64,000 bases of DNA from Isoetes taiwanensis (GCA_021234155.1 JAJEKV010000677.1:55373-119372), one strand, 5' to 3'. Shown: positions 24,161 through 34,033, counted from the stretch's first letter. Notes: generated by a model from the letters alone, not told the origin. Made by a program: numbers and translations.

Positions 24161-25076
24161 CGAGAATCCCCATCGATCCGGAGCCATCTGGATCGTCGGG
24201 GAAAGGACGAGCCCCTATATTAGGCTAGTTCCATTCTCGGGCCGGTTATCCAGCGTCTTCTCACGCAAAGCATTTTCTTCTTTCTCGTAGCTTCCCTCCT
24301 TCCCGCTTTGCGTGCGGCGTGTACGTCTTTTCATTTGTATTAGTATTGGTTCTTGCCCTCTTTGTTGTTTTTCACGGGTGTCGTTTTTTTCCTTGTTCTT
24401 TGTTTCCTTGGCATTTTTACGTGTTTTTCTCGCTGCGAAGGATCTTTATTTATTTCCACCTTGAGGGTGATGCATCTTTATATATCATGTTTTCCACATT
24501 TGGGTGATGCTTTTTCCACCTTATCGGTGATGCTATCTTTTTGTTATGCTCTTTTTACGTCTATTTTTATGCCTTATATCTTAGGCTTTCTTGATGCGGA
24601 TTCTTTTTATGGCTAGGCTTGTTTCTCTCACTCTTTACGGGTGTTTTTGAGTTTTTGGTATTGACGGGGATTTCGCTATCTTCCACCACCATTTGTTGGG
24701 GTCCCTTTGGTTTTCGTTCGTCATCCTCGTTGTTACATGGGGTTTTTTTTTGTTGTTTGGGGTCGTGCTTTGTGTTTGCCTTCGGCTCTCGTCCGGTTTC
24801 TCTCGTTCTCTAGGCAACACATTCGAGGGTTGGTGGCGACCATTTCTCATTAGGGTTTTCCTCGAAAACCCGAAAAGGGCGGGGTTTTTTTATCCCGATG
24901 AGAACTTGTCGCCATTGCCCTCCTATAATGCCTTAGCACATTTTCTTTTTTGGGGGTAGTCCGATATTGTTCCTATGGTCGGCTACCCCTCTCTCTTCTT
25001 ACACATTGTATACTGCTGCTGTGATGAATGACAAGCCTATCGGCCGGTTTTGTGTCTCTCGCGAGTCCTTTCCCAG

Positions 25077-25400
25077 AATCATATAACTGCAGCAACCCCT
25101 TCCCTTCAATCATTTGTAGAGCTCCATTTCCTACTTGAACACTTCTCGAGTGAGTTGCTCCAATTTTCTTAAGTAGATCAGTAGTGTGGACTACTGATCT
25201 TTCAGCTCCACTATCAACTACAAGAGCGTTGGATTTATTAGTTTTTGATCCATCAACAAAAGCACAAATTTTAGATACCTCATCTTCATCCTTTATTTCT
25301 TCTTTTTCATCTGCTGATTCTCTGGTCAGATATGCTCCTGTAGGTCTGCCACCTCGACCCCTTGAAGATCTTTCTCCTCTGCTAGATCCCCTCTCCCTTT
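25077..25400 (-). pseudogene. copia aspartic protease segment
   Basis: The minus-strand frame carries ALVVDSGAERSVVHTTDLL, with the retroviral-type protease triad Asp-Ser-Gly. It cuts the copia polyprotein. It continues into VQVGNGALQMIEGKG and then hits the nested insertion. It lies in a different frame from gag: the switch occurs in the Arg/Gly-rich spacer near 25,380-25,420, so either a frameshift mutation or a base-call error separates them. Confidence 0.9.
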
Positions 25401-26204
25401 TTCCTTTGAAAAATTCTTTGGTGTTGGACATTTTGCTGCTACATGTCCTCTTCCTCCACATGTGTAACAATTAAATTCCTTATTCAATTTAGGGCAGTTA
25501 TTTTTGAAGTGTCCCTGCTCGTGACAGTAGTAGCATGTCCCCTTCTCATTTCTGCCTTTACCTTTTCTCCCTACATAAAGAATTTCAGTGGAATCTTCCT
25601 CATCCTCCCTCATTACCTTCTTTTGTTCAATTTCTGTTCTCACAATTCCTTCAGCATCCTCTCTAGTTTTAGCAATATTCCTTATAAACAATGATAGCTG
25701 CTCATTATCTGAAACTGCTCTAGCAATAGCAAGTACCTGGTATGTTTCAGTAAGATTTACCCCTGCTCCACTTAGATCTGCCACAATATTATCAAAATTG
25801 TTAAAGAAATCAGAGACATCATCTTCATCTCTCAACTTTAGCTTCCTTAACTCCTTCTCAAGGAGATCAATTTGAGAAGAAGTTTTCTTCTCGTAATGCT
25901 TCAGCAAATAAATCCACATTTCTTTGGCAGTCATGTTTCTTAATTTGAGTCTTATAGTTGGACTAACCTTTGAAGTGATGATACCTTGTGCTTCCTTTAA
26001 TTTTGCAAATAGGCTCCTTGCTGGTTCAACCCGAGCAGTCACTGTTGCAGATGTTTGCCCTGAGTTTGTATCTCCAGTACTTATAGCAGCAGCATTAGTG
26101 TTGGAGTTTCTCCCTGTTTCAATTCTCACATTAGCACTTGTTGCAGAGCTTTCTTGACCATCAAAATCTCCAGAAGGATTTACAAGATCCCAAAGATCTT
26201 CCAC
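25326..26204 (-). CDS. copia Gag (UBN2 capsid plus zinc knuckles)
   Basis: A 292-codon frame. The middle (KLKEAQGIITSKVS.., KEMWIYLLKHYEKKT.., LKLRDEDDVSDFFNNFDNIV) matches the UBN2/gag-polypeptide region of plant copia elements. Near the C-terminus there are two CCHC knuckles, CYYCHEQGHFKNNC and CYTCGGRGHVAAKC, for RNA binding. Gag forms the virus-like particle in the cytoplasm. More coding sequence lies upstream of the first Met (26,205-26,290), so the true start may be earlier, broken by a shift. Confidence 0.9.
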   Translation of the reverse strand: MEDLWDLVNPSGDFDGQESSATSANVRIETGRNSNTNAAAISTGDTNSGQTSATVTARVEPARSLFAKLKEAQGIITSKVSPTIRLKLRNMTAKEMWIYLLKHYEKKTSSQIDLLEKELRKLKLRDEDDVSDFFNNFDNIVADLSGAGVNLTETYQVLAIARAVSDNEQLSLFIRNIAKTREDAEGIVRTEIEQKKVMREDEEDSTEILYVGRKGKGRNEKGTCYYCHEQGHFKNNCPKLNKEFNCYTCGGRGHVAAKCPTPKNFSKEKGRGDLAEEKDLQGVEVADLQEHI

Positions 26205-26305
26205 TTCTAAAATATGCTTTATAGCATCTTTCCAACTTGAAAGCCTGAGCCACCTTTGTAAACTTCTACTGTGCTCAACAGGCCTGCACCAAATCTGCTG
26301 GACAT

Positions 26306-26318
26306 GGCTCTGATACCA
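26306..26318 (-). promoter_or_regulatory. Primer-binding site for initiator tRNA-Met
   Basis: TGGTATCAGAGCC on the minus strand, two bases inside the 5' LTR, is the standard complement of the 3' end of plant initiator tRNA-Met. Confidence 0.93.
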
Positions 26319-26320
26319 AA

Positions 26321-26881
26321 TGTTAGAATCAAGCCAACTTTTGCCAATAATCTATGCAATTCTCTAACACAATGCAATATGTGACTTAGAGAATTTAATG
26401 TTCAACCAAATGACCAATGCTTTTCCCTTCACTTATAATTTTAACGAAACCATCTAAATTGCAATGGTACAATACTTCAAATAAAGTTACTGTTCATTTG
26501 AACTCATAGCAATACTGTAGCAATTCCGATCAACTTAGAAATGATCTAATGAGTGTATTAGATCGATTTTGTTCCACCCGATCACTGCAATGCCGCCCAA
26601 TACATATCCTCTGCCAGCTTACTCATTTAAGTTCATGGTTTCGACGGTTATGGAGCAGGATCCGGGCCACCTGTGCTTTCTTCTAATTTTGAATGTTCGG
26701 TTGGCTCCAAAATAGGAGGCCAACCATTAAACCATTAACTTAATGGTATTTTGTCTTCATATTTACATAAAATACAACCCATAGGTTTCTTTCATACCAT
26801 TAGGGTAGATGTTCAATTTTCACAGGATAGGGCTAGGTTATATTATCACAGAGGCTAGTATTTATATGGTGAATTCCAACA
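26321..26881 (-). repeat. copia LTR (5' LTR of the minus-strand element)
   Basis: 561 bp, TGTTAG..CCAACA, matching 14,057-14,618 over its whole length. Confidence 0.95.
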
Positions 26882-27950
26882 AAAACATACGAGGACAGAG
26901 CCTGCACATGTTACACTATTAGAATTGTTCCAAAGTAGTTACAAGAACTATACTAAAATAAGACCTGTGGCTTGAGATTATGGTTGTGCAGGAACATTAG
27001 CAAATGCTCAGTTACCTGCAACAAGATAACAATAGTACTTCCAAGATTGTTCCTCTGCCAAAAGAGAGAAGCAAGCTATTGTGGCCCCATGACTAAATAT
27101 AAAGCTCACAGGACAATTTCTCAATTTCTCATATTTTGTGCCTCGTTTTGGCTTGCTAGGTTACAAGCATGTACTAACCTTTTGACTACCTTCATGTGCC
27201 TCTTTTCATCAACTTGACAATAATTCACGTGTTCCGAGCTAGAGGTTCTCCCGAATTTGCATTGTTAATTTTAATAGACACATCCCTCCAAATGCCGAGA
27301 TGCATTCGCTTTCTCCTTTGCCGGAAATACTTCGGCTCCCATTCGGATGATCGATGTTATCTCCCATTACGGATGATCGATGCTACCTAAGTGTGCAAAA
27401 AGATCCGACTTACCATTTGTCCGCCATTTCCTTTTTACGTAATCTGAAGTGCATCAATCAAATAACTAAAATAGAAAGAAAGATCCGACTTACCATTTGT
27501 CTGCGCCATTTTGTTTTCCTTAGATCGCCATTATTCCGCCAAATTTAACGCATATATCTGCCATAGCCACCATTTTTTGTTCATCCGGCATAGCACGGTA
27601 GTTTGGCTAAAAGCCATTTTCTCTGCATGTCCATATTGAAACTTGAATACCCTTCATTTTGAAACCTAAAAACGCACAAGGTAGCCATATTTTGCATTTG
27701 TTGCACCAAAGACAAAAAAGAACTTGGGACATTTTTTATGGATGAGCAAGAATGCTCATTGGAATACTCATGCGATCAATGCATATGATGAGCAATAAAT
27801 GGAAATTCATCATAGAGACCAGACCACTGTAAGGATGAATGAAGCTTGAAAACAGGTGATTAATGAGGCAAATCGCTTTTGGATGCGGAAAGACACAACA
27901 ATAGTTGTATGTCTATTTGTACTAAATTGGGAAGCTCTTTTGGAGGACTT
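26882..27950. other. Helitron interior to the right of copia
   Basis: To about 27,205 this is the continuation of duplication unit 2. After it come two direct copies of AGATCCGACTTACCATTTGT (27,403 and 27,481) and, at 27,852-27,950, a segment also found at 31,176-31,278. No gene is supported. Confidence 0.6.
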
Positions 27951-28059
27951 AATAATAATAATAATTTATTATTTACGTCCAACAAAGACCCATAGGTCAT
28001 GGGACAAACTTTACTGTATTACATCATTGCTTCTTTTGAAATCATCTAATGTACTTCAT

Positions 28060-28920
28060 TAAGCTCCACGCTCGCAAGAAGTTCTCTGATAAATTTTGCC
28101 ACTTGACATATTGTGGAAAATTTTTTGGAAAAGAGTCACCAAAGTCTCGATACTCGGGTTTACGAGAATACCTTGCCGAAGTGCCTCAAACCAAGGCGTT
28201 GAAATATAGCATGCAATTCTGTTTCTATGTCTTGCCGCATCCACATACCCTTGCTTCCCTAGGAAGACCAAACCACCTCCCTCTTTCAATCATGAGATGA
28301 TGTGAGCTCATGCGCATCCAGAGCAATCCCAGTATCATCCCCCGGGTGCATATCCTTATGTCGAAGGTATAATTGTATGCCATGTTTTGCTTCGGGATTA
28401 AAATCTGCCAAATAATATTCAACTTTCTTTTTCACACAAAACCGAACATACCGCTCAAATGCCTTCTCTTTAAATGCCTTCCCAAAATCAGCCATGGTAA
28501 GGTGCAAACGTGATTGACCATCTATGGATATCTTTATGCCAACTTGTTTTCCCTCTTTCCCCAATTCGGTGACACCTTGATTGCCACACTTACTAATGAT
28601 GTACCTTACGCTTTTCTATTTAAATAGCGAACAGTTTGCCATACACCTTGGATTTCCAACGGATATGCTCCACTCTCTAGTAACAAGACCTCATATGGTA
28701 ATGACCTTTTGACCTTGAGAACCATGTGCGGCAAGTTTTTTGTATCTGCTCTAATGCATTCCACTTCCCCTTTGGCAAAGAAGGCCCCCATAGTTCAACA
28801 AAGTATAAGGCTCACGGCATTACTAATGCATCGAACAAGCGTTTCCAGATTGTCCATGAGCGCACACTTGCTTGTCTTAGTGATTGAGCATCATGTAAAA
28901 GCCTTCCATCGCGGCTGAAA
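28060..28920 (-). pseudogene. LINE C-terminal region
   Basis: Broken minus-strand pieces read SWTIWKRLFDALVMP, then LPHMVLKVKRSLPYEVLLLE and PLEIQGVWQTVRYLNR, which resemble the region downstream of RT in jockey-like LINEs. Further pieces at 28,564-28,286 (FGKAFKEKAFERYVRFCV..) continue the same trend. Stops at about 28,838 and 28,618 break the frame. A YKYLG word near 28,985 lies between this region and RT. Confidence 0.65.
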
Positions 28921-29082
28921 TCTGTGTAGTCAACACCTTGGGTCCAAGATCTCCTTCCATTATAAATCATTATGGCCCAAGTATTTGTATGAGTTGGTGC
29001 GTTCTATCCGTTCCCCTTGGTATGTCACATCAACCTCCATTCTTCCAAAGCATACAATTTTTGTCTTATTCAAGTTAAGCTG

Positions 29083-30092
29083 TTAGGCCAAACTGATTGC
29101 AAAAATCAGCAAGTCCGCCAATTGAGTGTGCATGTCTTCTTGTGTGTATGCAGATAGCAAAAGGTCATCGGCAAAAGCAATAGCACTACCAATTCCTGAT
29201 ACAATCGGGGAAATATGCAACCCGGTAGATGGGAGGAAGCTCTCAAGTTGGTCCACATACAAACCAAATAAGGTAGGTGGCGATGGGCAGCCTTGCTTCA
29301 CGCCTACATCACTTTGGATATTGCCCTCTGTCATTCCGATTGGAGTTCTCACTCTTCCTTGTACATTTTGATAAAGCCTTCCAACCGCTATGACCCACTC
29401 TTTTGGCACCCCAAGACCTATCAATGTCCATTAGTTTACGCCTTGGCACGGTATCAAAGGCCTTTCTTGAAATCAATGAAGCAGCAAATTAAAGCTTTAT
29501 TCTTAGACTTGGCCTCCTCTACTAAAGCTCTTAATGTGATCAAATGATCAAGCGTCCCATATCCTGCGCGAAAGCCTGCTTGGCCTCTTGCCCTGATATC
29601 ATTTGCATCTGCCCATTTTGTTAGTTTTATGTCAAAGACTTTACCAAACAGTTTCGCTAAGATTGGGCTGATCATAATCGTGCGATAATTCCCAGGATCA
29701 TCCGCACTTCCTTGCTTGTAAATTGGTTGAATAACACTAGTGGTCCATTCAATGGGAAAGCCCTCCATAATTGCTTGGTTAAAAAGTAGCGCTATAGCTT
29801 CTGCCAAGATTGGACCGCCAGATTTCAAATGCTCTGCTGCCAAGCCTGTAATGTCACTTGCTTTCCCCCTAGGTAACAAACGGATCCCCTCCTTTACGTC
29901 CTCAGAACTCACACAAAAGTGCGTGAGAGCACATTCTGGTAGCTGTAGCTTATCTGCTCCTTTGGAGTACAAGTGGAGGGCATAAGCATGCCACGTGTCT
30001 AAATCTGAGAGAGTAATCTGTTGCACTACAGGTGACATTTTTCTCCAAAATTGCTTAGTGTCTAATTCAGCGAGCATCTTCTCTTGCTGCAC
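29083..30092 (-). pseudogene. LINE reverse transcriptase
   Basis: Two overlapping-order frames hold one RT. The fingers contain LLPRGKASDITGLAAEHLK, SVIQPIYKQGSADDPGNYR, ILAKLFGKVFDIKL and QAGFRAGYGTLDHLITLR (30,092-29,454). The palm contains VGVKQGCPSPPTLFGLYVDQ and the catalytic box AFADDLLLSAY (29,424-29,083). A frameshift near 29,430-29,455, inside FIDFKKA..D, separates them and destroys the first catalytic region. The clade was not assigned. Confidence 0.93.
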
Positions 30093-30127
30093 ATGTTCCC
30101 ATTCCTTCTTTTTCTCTCGAACCCGAC

Positions 30128-30600
30128 TTACGGTACTCTCCTCACCCCCTTCTTTGTGTTAGCTTGTTTCTTTGCTTCTTTCAACTCCTGGTCAAACCAT
30201 GAATTCCTAGGCTGCTTACCATGTGTGCTTACAGGTTGTCCAAACACCCTCTTTGCACATGTTATCAACAATTTGTTTAGTGATGTAGCCTTGGTATGCA
30301 CGTTAGCAAAAGAGAAAATGGAATGGAGACCAGCTTCCACCTGCATTCGAAATTGTTCATCCTTATTGTTTGTGTAGGGCAAACGTGGGAGTTTCATCTT
30401 TGCATCAGATTTGGGGCTGATTCCCAATTGAAAGCATATACAGGCATGATCAGTTTCAGGGCAAAAATCTTCTATCTCAAACTTGTGTAATCTGTCCAAA
30501 GCATTTACGCAGCCCCAATCGGATAATCAACCCTTTGAATAGACAAATTGGCCTATCCTGTCACCTCGATAAGTAAAGCCAGAAGTTTTCCATGGCTGGA
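30128..30600 (-). pseudogene. LINE endonuclease, C-terminal remnant
   Basis: Pieces SGFTYRGDRIGQFVYSKG (about 30,580-30,525), DWGCVNALDRLHKFE, and the SDH-like ETDHACICFQLGI motif match the end of an apurinic-type LINE endonuclease. The linker to RT follows (SWFDQELKEAKK). A shift near 30,520 breaks it. Sequence stops at the 5' truncation point at about 30,617. Confidence 0.75.
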
Positions 30601-30617
30601 TACCGTTGTAGATGATC

Positions 30618-32440
30618 TATAAACCGCTTCTCTGAAGCTCTATATGGTGTATTTAATCATTCATACAACTCGCAGACATGGTTCAACTGATCTAAATGTC
30701 TAAGCTGGAATTAAATACAGAGTTCTACAAACAGCACAGATGTAAGATAACTAATTAATTGAGTTAAAAACTAATCGTCAAGATGTACTGCATTTTTGAA
30801 GATGAAACCTTCGGCGGAATTAAATACAAAGTTCTACAAACAGCACAGATGTAAGATAACTAATTAATTAAGTTAAAAACTAACCGTCAAGATGTACTGC
30901 ATTTTTGAAGATGAAACCTTGGGCGTGCCCCTGCATCCCGTTTTGCAAAAAAAAAAAAAATCATCCTCAAGCCTTTGGGATAAAATAAATTAGTCTTATT
31001 AGGTTGCAAAGAGCCTCCTTGGCAAACCAGTTGCTCCTATGAACCCAGGGCTCTGGACGAAATTGGCATCTAGGAAAACATGAACTTGCAGAAAAAATAG
31101 CGAAATTGGCATCTAACAAAAAACTGAACTTGCAGAAAAAATAGCATGCTTTCGGCATAGAGGGATCTGCCGAAAACAGGTGATTAATGGAGGCGAATCT
31201 GCTTTTGGATCTGGAAAGACACAACAATAGTTGTATGTATTTTGTACTAAATTGGGAAGCTCTTTTGGAGGACTTAATATAAACCGCTTCTCACGAAGCT
31301 CTATATGGTGTATTTAATCATTCATACAACTTCATGAGACATGGTTCAACCGATCTAAATGTCTAAGCCGGAATTAAACCAGAGTTCTACAAGCAAACCT
31401 GAGATGTAAGATAACTAATTAATTGAGTTAAAACTAACCGTCCAAGATGTCTTTGCATTTTTGAAGATGAAACCTTCGGCGGAATTAAATACAAAGTTCT
31501 ACAAACAGCACAGATGTAAGATAACTAATTAATTAAGTTAAAAACTAACCGTCAAGATGTACTGCATTTTTGAAGATGAAACCTTGGGCGTGCCCCTGCC
31601 GCATCCCGTTTTGCAAAAAATCATCCTCAAGCCTTTGGGATAAAATAAATTAGTCTTATTAGGTTGCAAAGAGCCTCCTTGGCAAACCAGTTGCTCCTAT
31701 GAACCCAGGGCTCTGGACGAAATTGGCATCTAGGAAAACATGAACTTGCAGAAAAAATAGCGAAATTGGCATCTAACAAAAAACTGAACTTGCAGTAAAA
31801 ATAGCATGCTTTCGGCATAGAGGGATCTGCCGTAGATGAGAATGCCATAGATGTTTCTCGATCTCAAAGCCATTAACAAAAAGGCGTGCAAAAATGCGCT
31901 AACACAGAGTTCTACAAACAGCACAGATGTAAGATAACTAATTAATTGAGTTAAAAACTAACCGTCAAGATGTACTGCATTTTTGAAGATGAAACCTTCG
32001 GCGGAATTAAATACAAAGTTCTACAAACAGCACAGATGTAAGATAACTAATTAATTAAGTTAAAAACTAACCGTCAAGATGTACTGCATTTTTGAAGATG
32101 AAACCTTGGGCGTGCCCCTGCCGCATCCCGTTTTGCAAAAAAATCATCCTCAAGGCACTGGGATAAAATAAATTAGTCTTATTAGGTTGCAAAGAGCCTC
32201 CTTGGCAAACCAGTTGCTCCTATGAACCCAGGGCTCTGGACGAAATTGGCATCTAGGAAAACATGAACTTGCAGAAAAAATAGCGAAATTGGCATCTAAC
32301 AAAAAACTGAACTTGCAGAAAAAATAGCATGCTTTCGGCATAGAGGGATCTGCCGTAGATGAGAATGCCATAGATGTTTCTCGATCTCAAAGCCATTAAC
32401 AAAAGGCGTGCAAAAATGCGCTTTGCCGGTGACACAAAAC
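30618..32440. repeat. Three tandem blocks of about 0.5-0.65 kb with 105-bp subrepeats
   Basis: The block TATAAACCGCTTC.. to ..GAGGGATCTGCCG occurs at about 30,618-31,174 and 31,279-31,833, and a 5'-shortened copy at about 31,905-32,355. Within each, a 105-bp subunit (GTTCTACAAACAGCACAGAT .. ATGTACTGCATTTTTGAAG) is doubled and GAAATTGGCATCTA is repeated. The tail TAGATGAGAATGCCATAG.. follows blocks 2 and 3. This is internal repetition of the proposed Helitron near its 5' end. Minus open frames inside (for example 31,227-30,967) repeat with the block and are not supported as genes. Confidence 0.85.
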
Positions 32441-32531
32441 TGTAAATCCAACGAATCAAAATAAAAGAAAAAAATCGACGGCTAAAATCGCGCACAGACT
32501 ATCATAAAACGGCTTTATTATTATATATAGA

Positions 32532-33006
32532 TTTTTTTTCTTTTTTCCCTTTTTTTTCCCCACTTTTTATTTATTTATGACCCCTTATTAGTATACTTTT
32601 CCAAGCTTATGGTAGTAACTGAAGCATTTCCCTCCTTTCCATGACATTGGCCAAATTTAAAACCACTAATACTCATCCCCTCATATTAATCACCTTGCCT
32701 CCTCTCACATTGTTAATATAATTTAATCACAAGAAATTTCATTCCATCATAACCTTACTAATGAATGATGGCATCTTCTTTATTATGTAGATTTTAATCT
32801 TCCCCCACATATTGCTATTATATTTTCTTCAATTGAAATTCAAAAGCAAAGTGCTCACCTTGACATCTTCATAACTTGACTTGTACTTGTACTTCAATCC
32901 TATTAGTGTGTCGTAATTTTTATTTTTATTTTTTATTTTTTTTTTTTTTCACAATTACGAGATTAGTATTATACCCCCTTAACATATTCATCGTCCCCGA
33001 TGAATC
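32532..33006. other. AT-rich flank, probable 3' non-coding or LTR part of gypsy
   Basis: On the minus strand, AAGGGGG lies about 40 bp after the integrase stop and resembles a polypurine tract. Poly(T) runs at 32,532-32,560 and 32,930-32,950. LTR ends could not be defined. Confidence 0.35.
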
Positions 33007-33845
33007 TCACATAGCATCTGGAAGCTTCTTAAATGTACGCGGCGCATAGTATACTTTTAGTCGTGCGCCATTTACTTTCGTAGGCAACTCATTTCCTTCC
33101 AAGTATTGTAACAATACAGAGCCATTAGAGTAAACGTTTTTAACTTCATAAGGCCCAACCCATCTCATTCTTAGTTTACCCGGCCTTTTCCAGTGTTTAC
33201 TATGGTATAAAAGAACTAAATCAATCTCCTTAATTACCTTTTCTTATTGTAATCATCATACCATTCTTTTCGTCGCCCTTGTAATGACTCCCTTGCCATA
33301 AAAGCATGGAGACATACCTCATCCAGCCTCTCTAGCTCATTCAATCTTGGTTTCATTGTCCATAGACTAGCATAAAAGGTGTAAATTTGGTTTGTGACTT
33401 TAGAGGCTATCCTATAGGCCCACAAAGCATCTAGCAGTCTTTTATCCCAATCTGTATGATTAGCATTGCAGATTTTGGTCATAATGTTATACAAGGTCTT
33501 ATTAGTTCTTTCCACTTGGCTGTTTGCCTGAGGATGATAAGGTGTACTTTTTCTATGGGAAATTCCATAACGTTCAGTTAATGCGGTAATAGTTTCATTT
33601 ATGAAATGTGATCCTCTATCACTGACTAATTCCAATGGACATCCAAACCTAATAATAATGTTTTCATGTAAAAAAGTTGCCACAGTAGCAGCATTATCAT
33701 TTCTGGAGGCCTTTGCTTCAACCCATTTAGTGACATAGTATGTGCATACTAGAATATATTCATTACGTGTTTGCCATGCAGGAGGACTTATGGGCCCTAC
33801 AAAGTCTATTCCCCATTTTTCAGATTGGCACCGCTCATTCCAGAG
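33007..33845 (-). pseudogene. Ty3/gypsy integrase core and C-terminal domain
   Basis: The core has WGIDFVGPI (first Asp), LELVSDRGSHFI (second Asp) and STPYHPQANSQVERTNKTL (Glu): the DDE triad of a gypsy integrase. A shift at about 33,236 moves the frame to KEIDLVLLYHSKHWKRPGKL and WVGPYEVKNVYSNGSVLLQ.., ending VNGARLKVYYAPRTF and a TGA at 33,007. No chromodomain is seen. The frame stops at 33,845, where foreign DNA begins; the zinc-finger half of the same integrase resumes at 41,998-42,285. Confidence 0.93.
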
Positions 33846-34033
33846 TGAAGGCCAGAGTGAAAGCACCGCTCATTCCCAAATCCTTTCTTGTCTCGCCTCT
33901 TCGAACGATGCAACTTAGAATAGAAACTAAGCGACATTGCCCAAAGAGGCCGAGGAAGAAAGGATGGGAAGGCTCGATGCTTTCACTCGTCGACCATTAA
34001 TCTCGAATGTCCTTTATCCCCCCCCGGGGGGTT

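Larger units (their letters stand above)
17982..25076. mobile_element. 7.1-kb pyrimidine-rich two-unit element nested in copia
   Basis: It interrupts copia pol, is flanked by AATC (17,978-17,981 and 25,077-25,080), and its removal with one AATC restores the copia frame. Unit A is about 17,983-24,170 and unit B about 24,171-25,076. Both begin CATCGATCCG(G)AGCCATC, then a GGGAAAGGACGAGCCCC block with TATATTAG, through TTCTTTCTCGTAGCTTCCC (about 140 bp). Both end with a GGTTTTTGTGTCTC.. and GAGTCCTTTCCC block; the middles differ. The end words are inverted relative to the start (GGGAAAGGAC against GTCCTTTCCC). No TG..CA ends, poly(A) or transposase were seen. A second two-unit example lies at 52,950-54,590. 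Class unknown. Confidence 0.75.
14057..26881 (-). mobile_element. Ty1/copia LTR retrotransposon, nested host of another insertion
   Basis: The element is bounded by two LTRs starting TGTTAG and ending CCAACA, with the 5-bp target duplication AAAAC at 14,052-14,056 and 26,882-26,886. On the minus strand the order is LTR, primer site, gag (UBN2 type, two CCHC knuckles), protease, integrase, reverse transcriptase, RNase H, polypurine tract, LTR, which is the copia order. A 7.1-kb insertion (17,982-25,076) separates protease from integrase; without it the element is about 5.7 kb. Several frameshifts in pol (16,230-16,600) and one near gag/protease make it non-functional as assembled. Confidence 0.95.
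27951..30617 (-). mobile_element. 5'-truncated LINE (non-LTR retrotransposon)
   Basis: The left boundary is a (TAA)n-like tail (27,951-27,968) after GGAGGACTTAAT. The right boundary is just before TATAAACCGCTTCTC. The uninterrupted arrangement GGACTTAATATAAACCGC occurs at about 31,270-31,287, so the insertion limits can be read from a duplicate empty site. The minus-strand content runs from the end of the endonuclease through reverse transcriptase to a C-terminal domain, all with frameshifts and stops. It lacks ORF1 and most of the endonuclease, as expected of a truncated LINE. Confidence 0.85.
11304..32531 (-). mobile_element. Probable Helitron, heavily interrupted
   Basis: Helitrons are rolling-circle DNA transposons with 5' TC, 3' CTRR, a hairpin just inside the 3' end, and insertion between A and T. 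On the minus strand the right end reads TCTATATATAATAATAAAGC, preceded by A. The left end is CTAG (11,304-11,307), followed by T and preceded by a perfect 7-bp stem with 3-nt loop (GCCCAGC..GCTGGGC, 11,315-11,331) about 7 bp inside. Without the copia (12.8 kb) and LINE (2.7 kb) insertions it would be about 5.7 kb. No Rep/helicase gene is visible, so it would be non-autonomous. The two ends could belong to different Helitrons; pairing them is inference, supported by T-rich flanks on both sides. Confidence 0.5.

Noticed and set aside
18778-24959. Many long plus-strand open frames in the pyrimidine-rich region
   Set aside because: They overlap in several frames, are low-complexity (Phe, Leu, Ser, Cys runs) and follow from base composition.
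18000-25080. Reading the 7.1-kb element as an LTR retrotransposon with LTRs at 17,982 and 24,171
   Set aside because: Only the first 140 bp and the last 40-50 bp of the two units match. A 0.9-kb LTR would match throughout, and no TG..CA, primer site or pol is present.
30967-32371. Minus-strand frames repeated in each tandem block as a gene family
   Set aside because: They recur only because the block recurs, differ at both ends, and have no recognisable domain.
33827-33876. GCACCGCTCATTCC direct repeats as target duplication of the 8.1-kb insertion
   Set aside because: Both copies lie at the left border, 21 bp apart; none is at the right border.
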